Assembly: GCA_027452205.1 (NCBI GenBank)
Contig: DAIDGV010000010.1
Location: 62,001 to 126,000 of the forward strand
Source: a candidate division FCPU426 bacterium
Lineage (GTDB): Bacteria > Oederibacteriota > Muellerivitia > Muellerivitales > Muellerivitaceae
Length of the DNA: 64,000 nucleotides
Direction: 5' to 3'
A program made the translations under genes and the position numbers. Within the stretch, counting starts at the first letter, position 1; every line of letters starts with the position of its first letter. Positions 43,966 through 52,654 of the stretch are shown piece after piece. The notes under the pieces were generated by a model. It saw only the letters and a list, made by a program, of their open reading frames with translations. It made no database searches and was not told the origin of the DNA.

Positions 43966-46362
43966 TTATTCCTTGGCCTCGACCGACACCGTGTAATCCG
44001 TCTTTTCCCACTGATCGCCCTGGGGCCAGTAAAAGGTAAAGACTACCTGGCCTCCTTGGGGTAACCCGTCGGTCGGCAGGTCGGCGATGTGCATGCCCAG
44101 GCCCGTGTCCCGGGTGGGGACATCCTGGACCGTCTTCCAATTATCCGAACTCCAATGGATGACCGCCGGTGTCAGGGACTCGATCCTCAGTTTTTTACCG
44201 GACGTGATGGAACGGATCTTATGGTTGAACCGCCAACTGGCCAGATCGGATCGGGTCTTGTCGGTCAGGTAACGCTTGATGGTTTGGGGCGGCATATCGA
44301 AGACCTTTTGGTCCACGAGGGAACGGTTCAGCTTTAAATATTCGGCGTGGGCCCAAACCAGGGGCATGGCCGAACCGGAAGGCCTTCCGAAAAAGAGCTC
44401 CCGGGAAGGAATATCCTTCGAGTCCCAAACTTGCTCGGGGATCAAGTGGCCGTCATTGGCGAAAGACCCCATGGCGACGACCAGTTTTTCGGCGTCTTGC
44501 CAGTGGCCCGCGGCCATCTCGTAATGGGCGCGCTCGCCGGTCAAAAGCGGCCAGCCCCGGCCGATGCCGGTGCCGTCAAAGGGACTGCCATCCTCGTGCT
44601 CCCCATATCCGTCGTCGTTATAACGGTGCCAAACCGGCCCCTGGGGTGTCTGTGTCGTCAATAAAGCGTCGATGACCTTGAGGGTGTTCAGGACGCGGGG
44701 GTCCTTGGCGTCCCGTAAGCCGAAACGAACGAAGGCCAGCGCGTCGGGACAGATCAAGTGGCTGGCCGGCAGGATGTTCTTTCCCAAAGGCACGTTCTTG
44801 ACCATCACGGAACCCTCCGCTTGGTCCATCGCGTTCTCGGCCACGATGCGCACGTAGTAACCGGATACCTTGAATCGTTCGCACCAATCGGTGTTCGAGG
44901 CGTAAAGCCATCTTTCGATGGAATCGTTCCAAATATCGGCGGTCTGCCGCAGGTAATCCGCCGTTCGGGGCTCGCCGTTCAGGTCGGCGTGATCCGCCGC
45001 GGCCAGGAGGGCGGCGATCTGCGCGGCGATGGTAAAGGGGGTATAGCCGGGGTCTTCTTCCCAACGGTCCTGTTGGCTGACGGGACCGTTCTGTACGATA
45101 AAACAGGCCGCCTTACGGATCATGGGCCAATAATGGGCCGCCCGGTCCGGGGTGAGGACCTTCTCACGAAAGGCTTGGTCCACCAAAAGGATGGGAAGGG
45201 CGGTCTCGTCCATTTGGATGCCGTTCCAATAAGAGGAGCCGTCCAGCCACATGTTCTGGGACCAATGACCGTCCTCTTTTTGGGTGGCCTGCAGATAACG
45301 GATGGCCCTCAGGGCATCGGCCCTGGCGCCGATGGCCAGGAAAGCCCCGGCGGTCTCGACCATGTCGCGGGTCCAAACCAGATGGTAGCCGCCCAGGTCG
45401 TTGTCGCCCTTTGAAAAACCCCAGGGGATCGCCAGGCTGGCGATGAGGCCGCCGGGGGTCGCTTTGGATTCGTGGACCCGCAGGACGGACATGCTGGTGA
45501 TCAGGAGGTCTTTCGAAAATCCGGGTGCCTTTTTTAAAAAAGGCACGGTCTTGAACCAGCTATTCCAACCATCGCTATATTCCTTCTCGATCTCGGAGAA
45601 GTCCTTGCCCAAGCTGGCCAAGGCATTCTGGGCTGCCTCATCGGGATTGCGTCCGAACCCCAAGGCCAGCACGAATTCCCCCTGGGAGGCGGTAAGGTCG
45701 ATCTCGGCGGTCATGGCGACGTTGCCGTTCTCGGCGCGGGTATAGTTCCACGTCATTTTTTTATTCTTTTGAATATCCTGCCAGCCGTCCGAAACGCCGA
45801 CAAAACCCACGGAACTCCTCAAAAAGGGCGTCGAGCAAGCCAAGGCCATGGAACTGCCATCCCGTTGGGCCATGAGCAGGGGTATGCCGTCGTAGGTCTC
45901 TACCCAGGCGGTGTTGCCGTAGCCTTGATTGGCCAAATGGGGCGAGACCAGAAGATAAAGATGATGGTCGGATAGGGATCCCTTTTTGGGAGTGAACTTG
46001 GTTTTTTGCAATACGGTGTCCCGCTGGGGGTCCGTCAGGATGGTCTTTTCGATCTGGTAATGGTCGCAGCTGTTGGTCAGTTGAAAAGCGGCGACGTCCT
46101 GCGTGATCGGGCGGACGACCGAGACAGTGTCGCGTTTTTCCTCCGAGAAAAGGCCGTTGCCGTCGGTGACCAGCATGCCCATGTCGCGGGTACAGGCTTT
46201 GTCGATATCCGGATAATAGATCTCGTTGAAGATGCCGTGGCTCAAGGTGAAACAGACCCGGCTTTTTTCGCTCAAGGCGGTGCCGACGGCGCTTTTGGCG
46301 CTGGAGGTCCAGCGGGGAGGGATGCCGGGTTGGCCCGGGGCGAATCGTTGGGGTTCGTTCAT
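43966..46362 (-). CDS. GH15 glucoamylase
   Basis: A 798-residue glucan 1,4-alpha-glucosidase releasing glucose from starch- or glycogen-like chains. The N-terminal beta-sandwich begins PRFAPGQPGIPPRW-like (QRFAPGQPGIPPRWTSSAKS) and has SRVCFTLSHGIFNEIYYPD. The alpha/alpha barrel shows GGYHLVWTRDMVETAGAFLA, SSYWNGIQMDETALPILL and GRGWPLLTGERAHYEMAAG. About 90 C-terminal residues form an extra beta domain. There is no signal peptide, so it probably acts inside the cell. Start ATG 46362 has GGAG five bases upstream. It follows the glucose dehydrogenase gene by 28 bp on the same strand, so its product, glucose, would be the neighbour's substrate. Confidence 0.92.
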   Translation of the reverse strand: MNEPQRFAPGQPGIPPRWTSSAKSAVGTALSEKSRVCFTLSHGIFNEIYYPDIDKACTRDMGMLVTDGNGLFSEEKRDTVSVVRPITQDVAAFQLTNSCDHYQIEKTILTDPQRDTVLQKTKFTPKKGSLSDHHLYLLVSPHLANQGYGNTAWVETYDGIPLLMAQRDGSSMALACSTPFLRSSVGFVGVSDGWQDIQKNKKMTWNYTRAENGNVAMTAEIDLTASQGEFVLALGFGRNPDEAAQNALASLGKDFSEIEKEYSDGWNSWFKTVPFLKKAPGFSKDLLITSMSVLRVHESKATPGGLIASLAIPWGFSKGDNDLGGYHLVWTRDMVETAGAFLAIGARADALRAIRYLQATQKEDGHWSQNMWLDGSSYWNGIQMDETALPILLVDQAFREKVLTPDRAAHYWPMIRKAACFIVQNGPVSQQDRWEEDPGYTPFTIAAQIAALLAAADHADLNGEPRTADYLRQTADIWNDSIERWLYASNTDWCERFKVSGYYVRIVAENAMDQAEGSVMVKNVPLGKNILPASHLICPDALAFVRFGLRDAKDPRVLNTLKVIDALLTTQTPQGPVWHRYNDDGYGEHEDGSPFDGTGIGRGWPLLTGERAHYEMAAGHWQDAEKLVVAMGSFANDGHLIPEQVWDSKDIPSRELFFGRPSGSAMPLVWAHAEYLKLNRSLVDQKVFDMPPQTIKRYLTDKTRSDLASWRFNHKIRSITSGKKLRIESLTPAVIHWSSDNWKTVQDVPTRDTGLGMHIADLPTDGLPQGGQVVFTFYWPQGDQWEKTDYTVSVEAKE

Positions 46363-46390
46363 GATCTCTCCGTCCGATCTTTTTATAAGG

Positions 46391-47173
46391 TCAACCACCG
46401 TGGGAAAAGTCGGGATAGTCCGTCATGCCGCCGTCCACGAATACGGTGCGGCCGGTCACATAGGAAGCCGCGTCGGAAGCCATGATGGCCACCATTTGCG
46501 CGACTTCTTTGGGCTCGCCGATACGGTCGAGGGGGATCTTTTCCAGCAGGTCCTTCATGTTGTCGGGATCGCTCCAGACGGACCTGTTGATGGGGGTGCG
46601 GATCGCCCCCGGCGCGATGGAAAGCACCCTGACGCCCAACGGCGCGGCTTCCTGGGCCAGGGTTTTGGTGAGCATGCTCACCGCGGCCTTACTGGCGGTA
46701 TAGGCGCTGTAACCCGACCAGGCGATTTCCTCATGAACCGAACTGACATTCACGATGACCCCGCTTTTTTGCGCGGTCATCCGTTTGAGGGCCTCCCGGG
46801 CGCAATGGTAAGCGCCGAAAAGGTTGATCTCGATGACCTTTTTCCAAGCGGCGATATCGCTCTCCCAGGCCAGGGCATGGGCGCCGTCGATACCGGCGTT
46901 GTTGACCAAAAGGTCCAATCCACCCCAGGTTTTGTCGATGGCGGCGAACATGCCGGTCACGGCTTGCGGGTCGGAAACGTCCGCCAACAGGGCCAAAGCC
47001 TCCCCTTTTTGGCTTTTTATTTTTTGGACAAGGGCCTCAGCGGCCTCGGGATGGCCTACATAATTGACCGCCACTTTCGCGCCGGCTTCGGCCAGGGCCA
47101 ATACGACCGCCTCGCCGATGCCGGAATTACCGCCGGTCACCAGCGCCCGCTTACCATCCAATCGAATATCCAT
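46391..47173 (-). CDS. Glucose 1-dehydrogenase (short-chain dehydrogenase)
   Basis: A 260-residue SDR with GGNSGIGEAVVLALA (cofactor loop), NNAGIDG, the catalytic Ser in VNVSSVHEEIAWSG and Tyr-Lys in YTASK. The stretch PGAIRTPINRSVWSDP and the end YVTGRTVFVDGGMTDYPDF closely follow Bacillus glucose 1-dehydrogenase, better than fatty-acid reductases of the same fold. It oxidises beta-D-glucose to gluconolactone with NAD(P)+. Start ATG 47173 has GAGGTGG upstream. It heads an operon with glucoamylase. The 295-bp gap upstream (47174-47468) shows no recognisable element. Confidence 0.85.
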   Translation of the reverse strand: MDIRLDGKRALVTGGNSGIGEAVVLALAEAGAKVAVNYVGHPEAAEALVQKIKSQKGEALALLADVSDPQAVTGMFAAIDKTWGGLDLLVNNAGIDGAHALAWESDIAAWKKVIEINLFGAYHCAREALKRMTAQKSGVIVNVSSVHEEIAWSGYSAYTASKAAVSMLTKTLAQEAAPLGVRVLSIAPGAIRTPINRSVWSDPDNMKDLLEKIPLDRIGEPKEVAQMVAIMASDAASYVTGRTVFVDGGMTDYPDFSHGG

Positions 47174-47468
47174 CTTGACCACCTCGCGTCATGATTAAAG
47201 TTCAAAAGGCTAAAGAAGCCGCTAACAGCGTTCATTAGGACGACGGAGAATAGGGTATGAGACAAGTTCTTGATTAGCTATAGGGCAAATCCGCTTTTCG
47301 GTTAGGGAATGATCGGGGCAAGTCCCTGAACGACCCGATACCTTTACCCTAGAGCCTGAAACGACATCATTTCAATCCCCATAGCTCTTTTGCCCATATG
47401 GTAAATGTCTTTGCTTTTTGATCTTTCACCTTTATCCTTACCCCTCCAATTCTTCCCAAAGGACCCCT

Positions 47469-49295
47469 GTGGCCATCCTGCTGAGCTGTCAAAATCTATC
47501 CAAAAGCTTCGGCGCCAGGCCGCTTTTCGAGAACCTTTCTTTTGGCCTTTTTGAGGGCCAACGCACGGGCTTGATCGGCCCCAACGGCACGGGCAAATCA
47601 ACCCTGCTCAAGATATTGGCGGGCTTGGAAAAACCCGACGAGGGCATCTTGGCGCCCCGCAAGGGTTTGCGGGTGGGCTATCTGTCCCAACAGGACCGCT
47701 TTGAGAACCCGGATAACGAATTGACGGTACACCGCGCTTTGACCCAGGGACTTCAGGGTTTGGGTTTGGAAGACTATGAAGTGGACATGAAGGCCGATAT
47801 GGGCCTGGACATGGCGGGGTTCAAGGACCCGGACCAAAAGGTGGCGGCACTGTCCGGCGGTTGGCGCAAACGGCTGGCCATTTTGACCCAGGTTTTGCGG
47901 GAACCGGACCTTCTGTTATTGGATGAACCGACGAACCATTTGGACCTGGAAGGTGTTCTGTGGCTGGAATCCTTCATGGAAACCTTAGAGACATCCTTTT
48001 TGGTGGTTACCCATGACCGCCGGTTCCTGGAAAAGGTCAGTAACCGGGTGATCGAACTGAACAAGCGATATCCCGAAGGCTATTTCAGCAACGAGGGCAA
48101 TTACAGCAAGTTCCTCGAAAAACGCGAGGACCTCTTTAACACCCAAGCCAAGCATGAGGACACCGCCGCCAATCTGGTTCGCCGGGAGATCGAATGGCTG
48201 CGCCGGGGGCCGAAAGCCCGCCAGACCAAGCAACAGGCCCGTATTGACCGGGCTGGGGAGCTGATGGACGAATTGGGCGAGCTGAAGTATCGCAATTCCC
48301 AGGGCCGCAACGTGGATATCGACTTCACCAGCAGCGGGCGGCAAACCCAGCGCTTGGTGGCCATTTCCAAAGTAAGCAAAAGTTTAGGCGGGCGAAAACT
48401 CTTTGGTCCCTTGGACCTACTCTTGACCCCCGGCGATAAGCTGGGCCTTTTAGGGGAGAACGGCAGCGGAAAGAGCACTCTGCTCAAGCTTTTGGCCGGT
48501 GAATTACAGCCGGACTCAGGCACGGTGAAGCAGGCGGAAAAGCTGCGTATCGTGACCTTTGACCAGCACCGGGACCAGTTGGACCTGAACCAAACCCTGC
48601 GCCAAGCCCTTTGCGAAAGGGGCGATTATGTCTATTTCCGTGAAAGCCCCGTGCATGTGGCCAGTTGGGCCGCGCGGTTCTTGTTCAGCAAAGAACAGTT
48701 GGACCGCCCCCTGAACCGCTTTTCGGGCGGGGAACAGGCCCGGGTCTTGATCGCCCGGTTGATGTTGAAGCCCGCGGACCTATTGTTCTTGGACGAACCG
48801 ACGAACGACCTGGATATCCCCTCGCTGGAAGTATTGGAACAGAACCTTTTAGAGTTCCCGGGAGCTTTGGTCTTGGTCACTCATGATCGTTATTTGCTCG
48901 ATAGCGTCAGCCGCCAGATATTGGCCTTGGATGGCAAAGGCAACGCGGATTTCTTCGCGGACCTGTCCCAATGGGAAGAAGTCCGGGCCCAAAACCCGGC
49001 CCCTTCGGCCCCGGAAGTGAAGCCGGTGAAGGTGGAAGCTCCCAAACCGGCCGAAAAAACCAAATCGGTTTTGACCGGCAAAGAACAGAAAGAACTCAAT
49101 GGGATCGAGGTGGTCATTCACACCGCCGAGGAAAAGCTGAAGGCCGCCCAGGCGGACCTGGAAAACCCCGCTCATGGGAACAATGTTTCCAAGCTGTTGG
49201 AACTGCAAAAAGCGGTCGATGCCCAAAAAGCTGAAGTAGCCGCCCTTTATCAGCGCTGGGAAGAGCTGGAAGCCAAGCAAAAAGCCGGCCAATAA
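47469..49295 (+). CDS. uup: ABC-F ATPase, Uup type
   Basis: A soluble 608-residue protein with two ABC domains and no membrane part, acting on ribosomes or DNA structures rather than transport. Domain 1: GPNGTGKSTLLK, LSGGWRKRLAI, LLLDEPTNHLD. Domain 2: GENGSGKSTLLK, FSGGEQARVLIARLML, LFLDEPTNDLD. The P-site linker lies between (RREIEWLRRGPKARQTKQQAR). A C-terminal coiled-coil domain (residues about 540-608) is characteristic of Uup. I chose GTG 47469, after AAAGGA, because the protein then starts VAILLSCQNLSKSFG like its family. Confidence 0.92.
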   Translation: MAILLSCQNLSKSFGARPLFENLSFGLFEGQRTGLIGPNGTGKSTLLKILAGLEKPDEGILAPRKGLRVGYLSQQDRFENPDNELTVHRALTQGLQGLGLEDYEVDMKADMGLDMAGFKDPDQKVAALSGGWRKRLAILTQVLREPDLLLLDEPTNHLDLEGVLWLESFMETLETSFLVVTHDRRFLEKVSNRVIELNKRYPEGYFSNEGNYSKFLEKREDLFNTQAKHEDTAANLVRREIEWLRRGPKARQTKQQARIDRAGELMDELGELKYRNSQGRNVDIDFTSSGRQTQRLVAISKVSKSLGGRKLFGPLDLLLTPGDKLGLLGENGSGKSTLLKLLAGELQPDSGTVKQAEKLRIVTFDQHRDQLDLNQTLRQALCERGDYVYFRESPVHVASWAARFLFSKEQLDRPLNRFSGGEQARVLIARLMLKPADLLFLDEPTNDLDIPSLEVLEQNLLEFPGALVLVTHDRYLLDSVSRQILALDGKGNADFFADLSQWEEVRAQNPAPSAPEVKPVKVEAPKPAEKTKSVLTGKEQKELNGIEVVIHTAEEKLKAAQADLENPAHGNNVSKLLELQKAVDAQKAEVAALYQRWEELEAKQKAGQ

Positions 49296-49400
49296 ACAGT
49301 CATTTTAATCTTTTGAAAAATCGAACGCGGGCCTCTTCCGAACCGGCCTGGGATTGCCTAGGATTAAAAAGCAGTCCCATTCATCAGTAAAGGAACGAAC

Positions 49401-49646
49401 ATGAACAATCTTTTTATGGTGATCGTGGTAGGTATCCTTGCGGGCTGGTTGGCGGGCCGTATCCAAAAGGGCAAGGGTTTTGGGTTGGTCGGCAATTTGG
49501 TGGTGGGCATCCTGGGGTCGGTCTTTGGGAATTGGCTTTTTTGGCAGTTGGGTTTCGTGACCTATGGCTTTATCGCCAATGTGGTGGTGGCGGTGATCGG
49601 CGCGTTGGTCATTTTGTGGGTCGTCGGTTTGTTGGCCCATCGCTGA
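49401..49646 (+). CDS. GlsB/YeaQ/YmgE (transglycosylase-associated) small membrane protein
   Basis: An 81-residue protein with three hydrophobic segments. The signature GILAGWLAGRIQKGKGFGLVGNLVVGILGSVFGNWL matches this stress-linked family. Despite the family name no transglycosylase activity is known. AAAGGAAC precedes the ATG. It is followed at 23 bp by an exported charged protein, suggesting a common envelope-stress unit. Confidence 0.9.
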   Translation: MNNLFMVIVVGILAGWLAGRIQKGKGFGLVGNLVVGILGSVFGNWLFWQLGFVTYGFIANVVVAVIGALVILWVVGLLAHR

Positions 49647-49669
49647 AAGACATAAAGAAAGGAACCGTC

Positions 49670-50068
49670 ATGAAAAAACATCTCGTTTTTGCGTCGGTCA
49701 TTTTCCTGCTAACGGCAGGTTCGGTCTGGGCCCAAGCGCCGACCAACCAAAAGATCCAAAAGGATACGGAACAGCTCAAGAAGGACTATGAACAAAAGGT
49801 GAGCCATGACCTGAAGGTCTTGGGGCATAGGATCCATAAGCTAAAAAGCCGGACGGACAAAAAGCTGGATTCGGACCTGAAAAAAGAACAAGCGGACCTG
49901 GAAAAACAAAAGAAAGCCGCGGACAAGCAATTGGCGGACCTGGCGGCCTCGACCGGGGATGCCTGGAAAGACCTGCGTCATGGCATGGACAAGGCGGTGA
50001 AGGACCTGGGGACCGCGGTGGATCAGGCGGCCGCGCAGTTCAAGGCCACGCCGGTTCCGGCAAAATAG
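49670..50068 (+). CDS. Exported charged helical protein, 132 aa
   Basis: Signal peptide KKHLVFASVIFLLTAGSVWAQA, cut after Ala near residue 21, then an almost entirely helical Lys/Asp/Glu-rich mature part with heptad-like spacing (TEQLKKDYEQKVSHDLKVLGHRI, KKAADKQLADLAASTGDAWKDL). It resembles apolipophorin- or Skp-like periplasmic coiled-coil proteins in character only; I do not recognise a family. AAAGGAAC lies before the ATG. Adjacent to the GlsB-like gene. Confidence 0.8.
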   Translation: MKKHLVFASVIFLLTAGSVWAQAPTNQKIQKDTEQLKKDYEQKVSHDLKVLGHRIHKLKSRTDKKLDSDLKKEQADLEKQKKAADKQLADLAASTGDAWKDLRHGMDKAVKDLGTAVDQAAAQFKATPVPAK

Positions 50069-50075
50069 GGACCCT

Positions 50076-50732
50076 ATGAAAGTCATTCTTTTTGGCGCGA
50101 CGGGGATGATCGGGCAGGGGGTCTTGAAGGCCTGCCTAGCCGATGATGGCGTGGCCGAGATATTGGCCATTGGTCGGACCCCTTTGGGCGAGTCCCATGC
50201 CAAACTCAAAGAGTTGATGCATAACGACTTCAGCGACTTTTCTTCGATCGAGCCCCGCTTGTCCGGCTATGACGCTTGTTATTTCTGCCTGGGGGTTTCC
50301 TCGGCGGGAATGAGCGAGGAAAAATACCGGCAGATCACTTATGGCTTCGCCATGGCGGCGGCCCAAGCGCTTTCCAAATTGAACCCCAACATGACCTTCA
50401 TCTACATTTCAGGCATGGGCGCGGATAGCACGGAGAAGGGATCGGTCATGTGGGCGCGGGTGCGCGGCAAGCTGGAGAATGACCTTTTGAAACTTCCTTT
50501 CAAGGCCTATGTGTTCCGTCCCGGGGGCGTGGAGCCCATGGACGGCATCCAGCCGAAGAATAAGTGGCTGAAGGCGCTCCTGAAAGTGATGGGGCCTTTC
50601 ATTCCGTTGTTGAAACGCCTGTTCCCCGACTACATCACCTCGACCCGGCAGATCGGAAAGGGGATGCTGGAAGTGACCCGTCACGGGTCCGACCAAAAGA
50701 TATTCGAGTGCAAGGACATCAACGGGCTATGA
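50076..50732 (+). CDS. NAD(P)-binding Rossmann protein (atypical SDR, YbjT/HTATIP2-like)
   Basis: The 218-residue protein opens with KVILFGATGMIGQGVLKACL, a GxTGxxG nucleotide loop of atypical SDRs. Later landmarks are YDACYFCLGVSSAGM, FIYISGMGADSTEKGSVMWARVRGKLENDL (where the usual Tyr-x3-Lys is replaced by an ARVRGK segment) and FRPGGVEPMDG. The pattern fits the HTATIP2/oxidoreductase-like subgroup; substrate unknown. Its stop overlaps the ATG of clpS (ATGA), so the two are translationally coupled, although no functional link is known. Confidence 0.82.
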   Translation: MKVILFGATGMIGQGVLKACLADDGVAEILAIGRTPLGESHAKLKELMHNDFSDFSSIEPRLSGYDACYFCLGVSSAGMSEEKYRQITYGFAMAAAQALSKLNPNMTFIYISGMGADSTEKGSVMWARVRGKLENDLLKLPFKAYVFRPGGVEPMDGIQPKNKWLKALLKVMGPFIPLLKRLFPDYITSTRQIGKGMLEVTRHGSDQKIFECKDINGL

Positions 50733-51016
50733 AAACCTTGTCGCAAATTTTCATCGAGACCGAAACGACCCCTTCGGTGGAGCTTGGCAACCCCTGGCAG
50801 GTGCTCTTGTTCAACGACGAGGTCCATACCTTCGATGAGGTCATCCTACAGATCCAAAAAGCGACAGGTTATTCCCTGGAAAGGGCCGTGGAGTTGACCT
50901 TGATGGTACACAACAATGGCAGGGCCCTGGTCTATGTGGGCGATAAGGAAAAGTGCGAAAGGGTCGCCGCTATCCTCAACCAGATCCAACTGACCACGAT
51001 CGTGGAAAAGACCTGA
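50729..51016 (+). CDS. clpS: ClpS adaptor protein
   Basis: ClpS delivers N-degron substrates to ClpAP/ClpCP. The 95-residue protein has WQVLLFNDEVHTFDEVILQIQKATG (the NDD/E-type substrate pocket, here FNDEVHTFDEV), YSLERAVELTLMVHNNGRALVYVGDKEKCE and the closing IQLTTIVE. The flexible N-terminal arm is present. The start ATG overlaps the upstream stop. No clpA or clpC lies in the window; clpB at 25892 is not its partner. Confidence 0.93.
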   Translation: MKTLSQIFIETETTPSVELGNPWQVLLFNDEVHTFDEVILQIQKATGYSLERAVELTLMVHNNGRALVYVGDKEKCERVAAILNQIQLTTIVEKT

Positions 51017-51102
51017 CCGATCTATTTTTAATAAAGATATCTATCGGGGAGCCGTGTCCCTAGGATGGACCCGCTGAGTCGCACAAACCACTCGGAGGGA
51101 CT

Positions 51103-51216
51103 ATGACCAAGAAAAAAGGGAAGAAGAAGGCGAAGACCGAATTTACCGTTCAACGGATCGCTCGGAAAAAGACCCGGCATTTGAAGGCTGCCGCGACCGA
51201 AACCGCCGGCAAGTAA
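51103..51216 (+). CDS. 37-residue highly basic peptide
   Basis: Below usual gene-calling length. ATG 51103 follows GGAGGGA at 51094-51100. The peptide is MTKKKGKKKAKTEFTVQRIA then RKKTRHLKAAATETAGK: 14 of 37 residues are Lys or Arg, with no membrane segment. It might bind RNA, DNA or ribosomes. A bidirectional terminator follows at once, as expected for the end of a transcript. Spacing of the ribosome site is a little short. Confidence 0.5.
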   Translation: MTKKKGKKKAKTEFTVQRIARKKTRHLKAAATETAGK

Positions 51217-51231
51217 GACACCGCACAATAA

Positions 51232-51265
51232 AAAAGCCCCTGAGGTTTTCACCCCAGGGGCTTTT
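51232..51265 (-). terminator. Intrinsic terminator of cspA (bidirectional)
   Basis: A long stem (AAAAGCCCCTGAGG against CCCCAGGGGCTTTT, one mismatch) with a T6 tract on the minus strand and T4 on the plus strand. It serves cspA on the minus strand and probably the small basic peptide gene on the plus strand. Confidence 0.9.
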
Positions 51266-51282
51266 ATTTACGAAAAGATCAG

Positions 51283-51483
51283 TTAGATCTTAACGACGTT
51301 CTCAGCCTTAAGACCCTTGTCGCCGCGAGCAATTTCGAATTCCACGCGATCCCCTTCGTTCAGGGACTTATAACCTTCAGCTTGGATGGCCGAATGGTGA
51401 ACGAATACGTCTTCACCACCGTCCTGGGCGATAAAACCAAAACCTTTTTCATTCTTAAACCACTTCACAGTTCCTTGCGGCAT
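51283..51483 (-). CDS. cspA: Cold-shock domain protein (CspA family)
   Basis: A 66-residue single cold-shock domain: [15 protein letters not shown] holds RNP1 (KGFGFI) and [10 protein letters not shown] holds RNP2 (VFVHH). It binds single-stranded RNA/DNA and melts structured mRNA. Length and motifs are standard. GAGG lies about nine bases before the ATG. The 5' leader is gene-free (51484-51675) and could be the long structured leader typical of cold-shock genes, but I cannot fix its promoter. Confidence 0.96.
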   Translation of the reverse strand: MPQGTVKWFKNEKGFGFIAQDGGEDVFVHHSAIQAEGYKSLNEGDRVEFEIARGDKGLKAENVVKI

Positions 51484-51675
51484 TGTTCGAGACCTCGACT
51501 ATTTTCTAAAAATTTAACTGCACCAAGTCGATCTTTCGAAGCACCGCTTTGGAGCCACCATCCTACAGGAATTATCCTGAATGTGTGGATCGGAGGCCTA
51601 ATTAACGCATTTGTTCGAATAAACAAAGGATAAATGACGGTTTTGGCCCGGTTGGGGTCGGTGGGGCGGGGACGA

Positions 51676-52155
51676 TCAGGCCTTTTTTTGGGTCAAGGTA
51701 TGGATCATCCTGTTGATGGTCCTTTGGTTGACCGACACGCTCTTGAGATGGGCGTGATAGACCAAGCGCCCCAACTCGTTGATCATTTCGACTTTCGTGA
51801 TCCAGGCCAGGAACATGAGCTCGCTTTGATGGTTGGGGAAGTGAATCATGATCTCCATCAAGGACCGGGCATAGGTGCCGTTTTGGGTCAGGAGGACCAG
51901 TTCGGAGAGGAAAAGGTCTTTGTAGACGGCCTTGTAAAAGCTGGTCTCGATGGATCTTTTTTGAAAGTCTTTTTCGGTGGTGTCGGCGTAATAGGCGTGG
52001 TCTACGATGGCCTTGTTTTCAGGCGCGTGAATGACCCGGTAATGGGCCTTTAATGTGGCGACGACCTTGCCGTTCTCGTGCTTCTCGACCCATCCGGAGC
52101 GGTGCTCTTTCAACCATTCATCGGTGGGATTATAAATTCCGGGTATGTGCGCCAA
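51676..52155 (-). CDS. Hypothetical protein, about 159 aa
   Basis: I do not recognise this protein. It is soluble, with a mixed first half (HIPGIYNPTDEWLKEHRSGWVEKHENGKVVATLKAHYRV) and a helical second half (LSELVLLTQNGTYARSLMEIMI, KVEMINELGRLVYHAHLKS). A possible start is TTG 52155, six bases after GAGG; GTG 52200 gives 15 more residues but has no ribosome site. Codon use is like the neighbours. It is alone on its strand. Confidence 0.65.
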   Translation of the reverse strand: MAHIPGIYNPTDEWLKEHRSGWVEKHENGKVVATLKAHYRVIHAPENKAIVDHAYYADTTEKDFQKRSIETSFYKAVYKDLFLSELVLLTQNGTYARSLMEIMIHFPNHQSELMFLAWITKVEMINELGRLVYHAHLKSVSVNQRTINRMIHTLTQKKA

Positions 52156-52291
52156 ATGAAACCTCAGTGCTAAAGCGATAGGTTCCAAAGAGTTTAACAC
52201 TGGCCGGACCGATTGGAGTGGGTAGATCCATTTTAGGTGTGTTAAATTAACAGAGTCGTTCGATTGGCAGGAAAACGATGTGAGGCCTGGA

Positions 52292-52642
52292 ATGAAAAGG
52301 ATTTGGATCGTTTTGGCGTTAATCGGGTTGGTTGGGTGCGGCGTTCAAAGCCCCGCGCCCGCGGACCCGTCCTTGGTCATCGGCGGTCCCGAAGAAAAAA
52401 ACGCCGTGGCCGAAGTGAAGGCTTTGGCGGCCAAGAACGGTTATCACCCGGAAAAATATGAAGTGATCGTTCGCGTGGACAAAGACCTGGGGAACTTCCT
52501 CATATTTCTTTTTCCCAGAACCAAAGAGAAACAGGTCTTGGACCGCCGGACCGGTATTTTCGCCATCGTCAAAGCCAGCTCGGGCCAAGTGATCGAATAC
52601 AGTGATCCCGCCCACGACAAGAACAAGCCTTTAAGCCACTAA
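52292..52642 (+). CDS. Small lipoprotein, 116 aa
   Basis: Signal peptide KRIWIVLALIGLVGC with a good lipobox (LVGC), so it is a lipoprotein. The mature part has a helix NAVAEVKALAAKNGYHPEKYEV and strands EVIVRVDKD, RTGIFAIVKASSGQVIEY, reminiscent of a single cystatin/PepSY-like half-domain, not firmly assigned. GAGG is six bases before ATG 52292. It converges with the next gene. Confidence 0.78.
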   Translation: MKRIWIVLALIGLVGCGVQSPAPADPSLVIGGPEEKNAVAEVKALAAKNGYHPEKYEVIVRVDKDLGNFLIFLFPRTKEKQVLDRRTGIFAIVKASSGQVIEYSDPAHDKNKPLSH

Positions 52643-52654
52643 CTTGTCGGATCG

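Noticed and set aside
46226-47194. Plus-strand frame opposite the glucose dehydrogenase gene
   Set aside because: Mirror of a well-identified gene; no motif.
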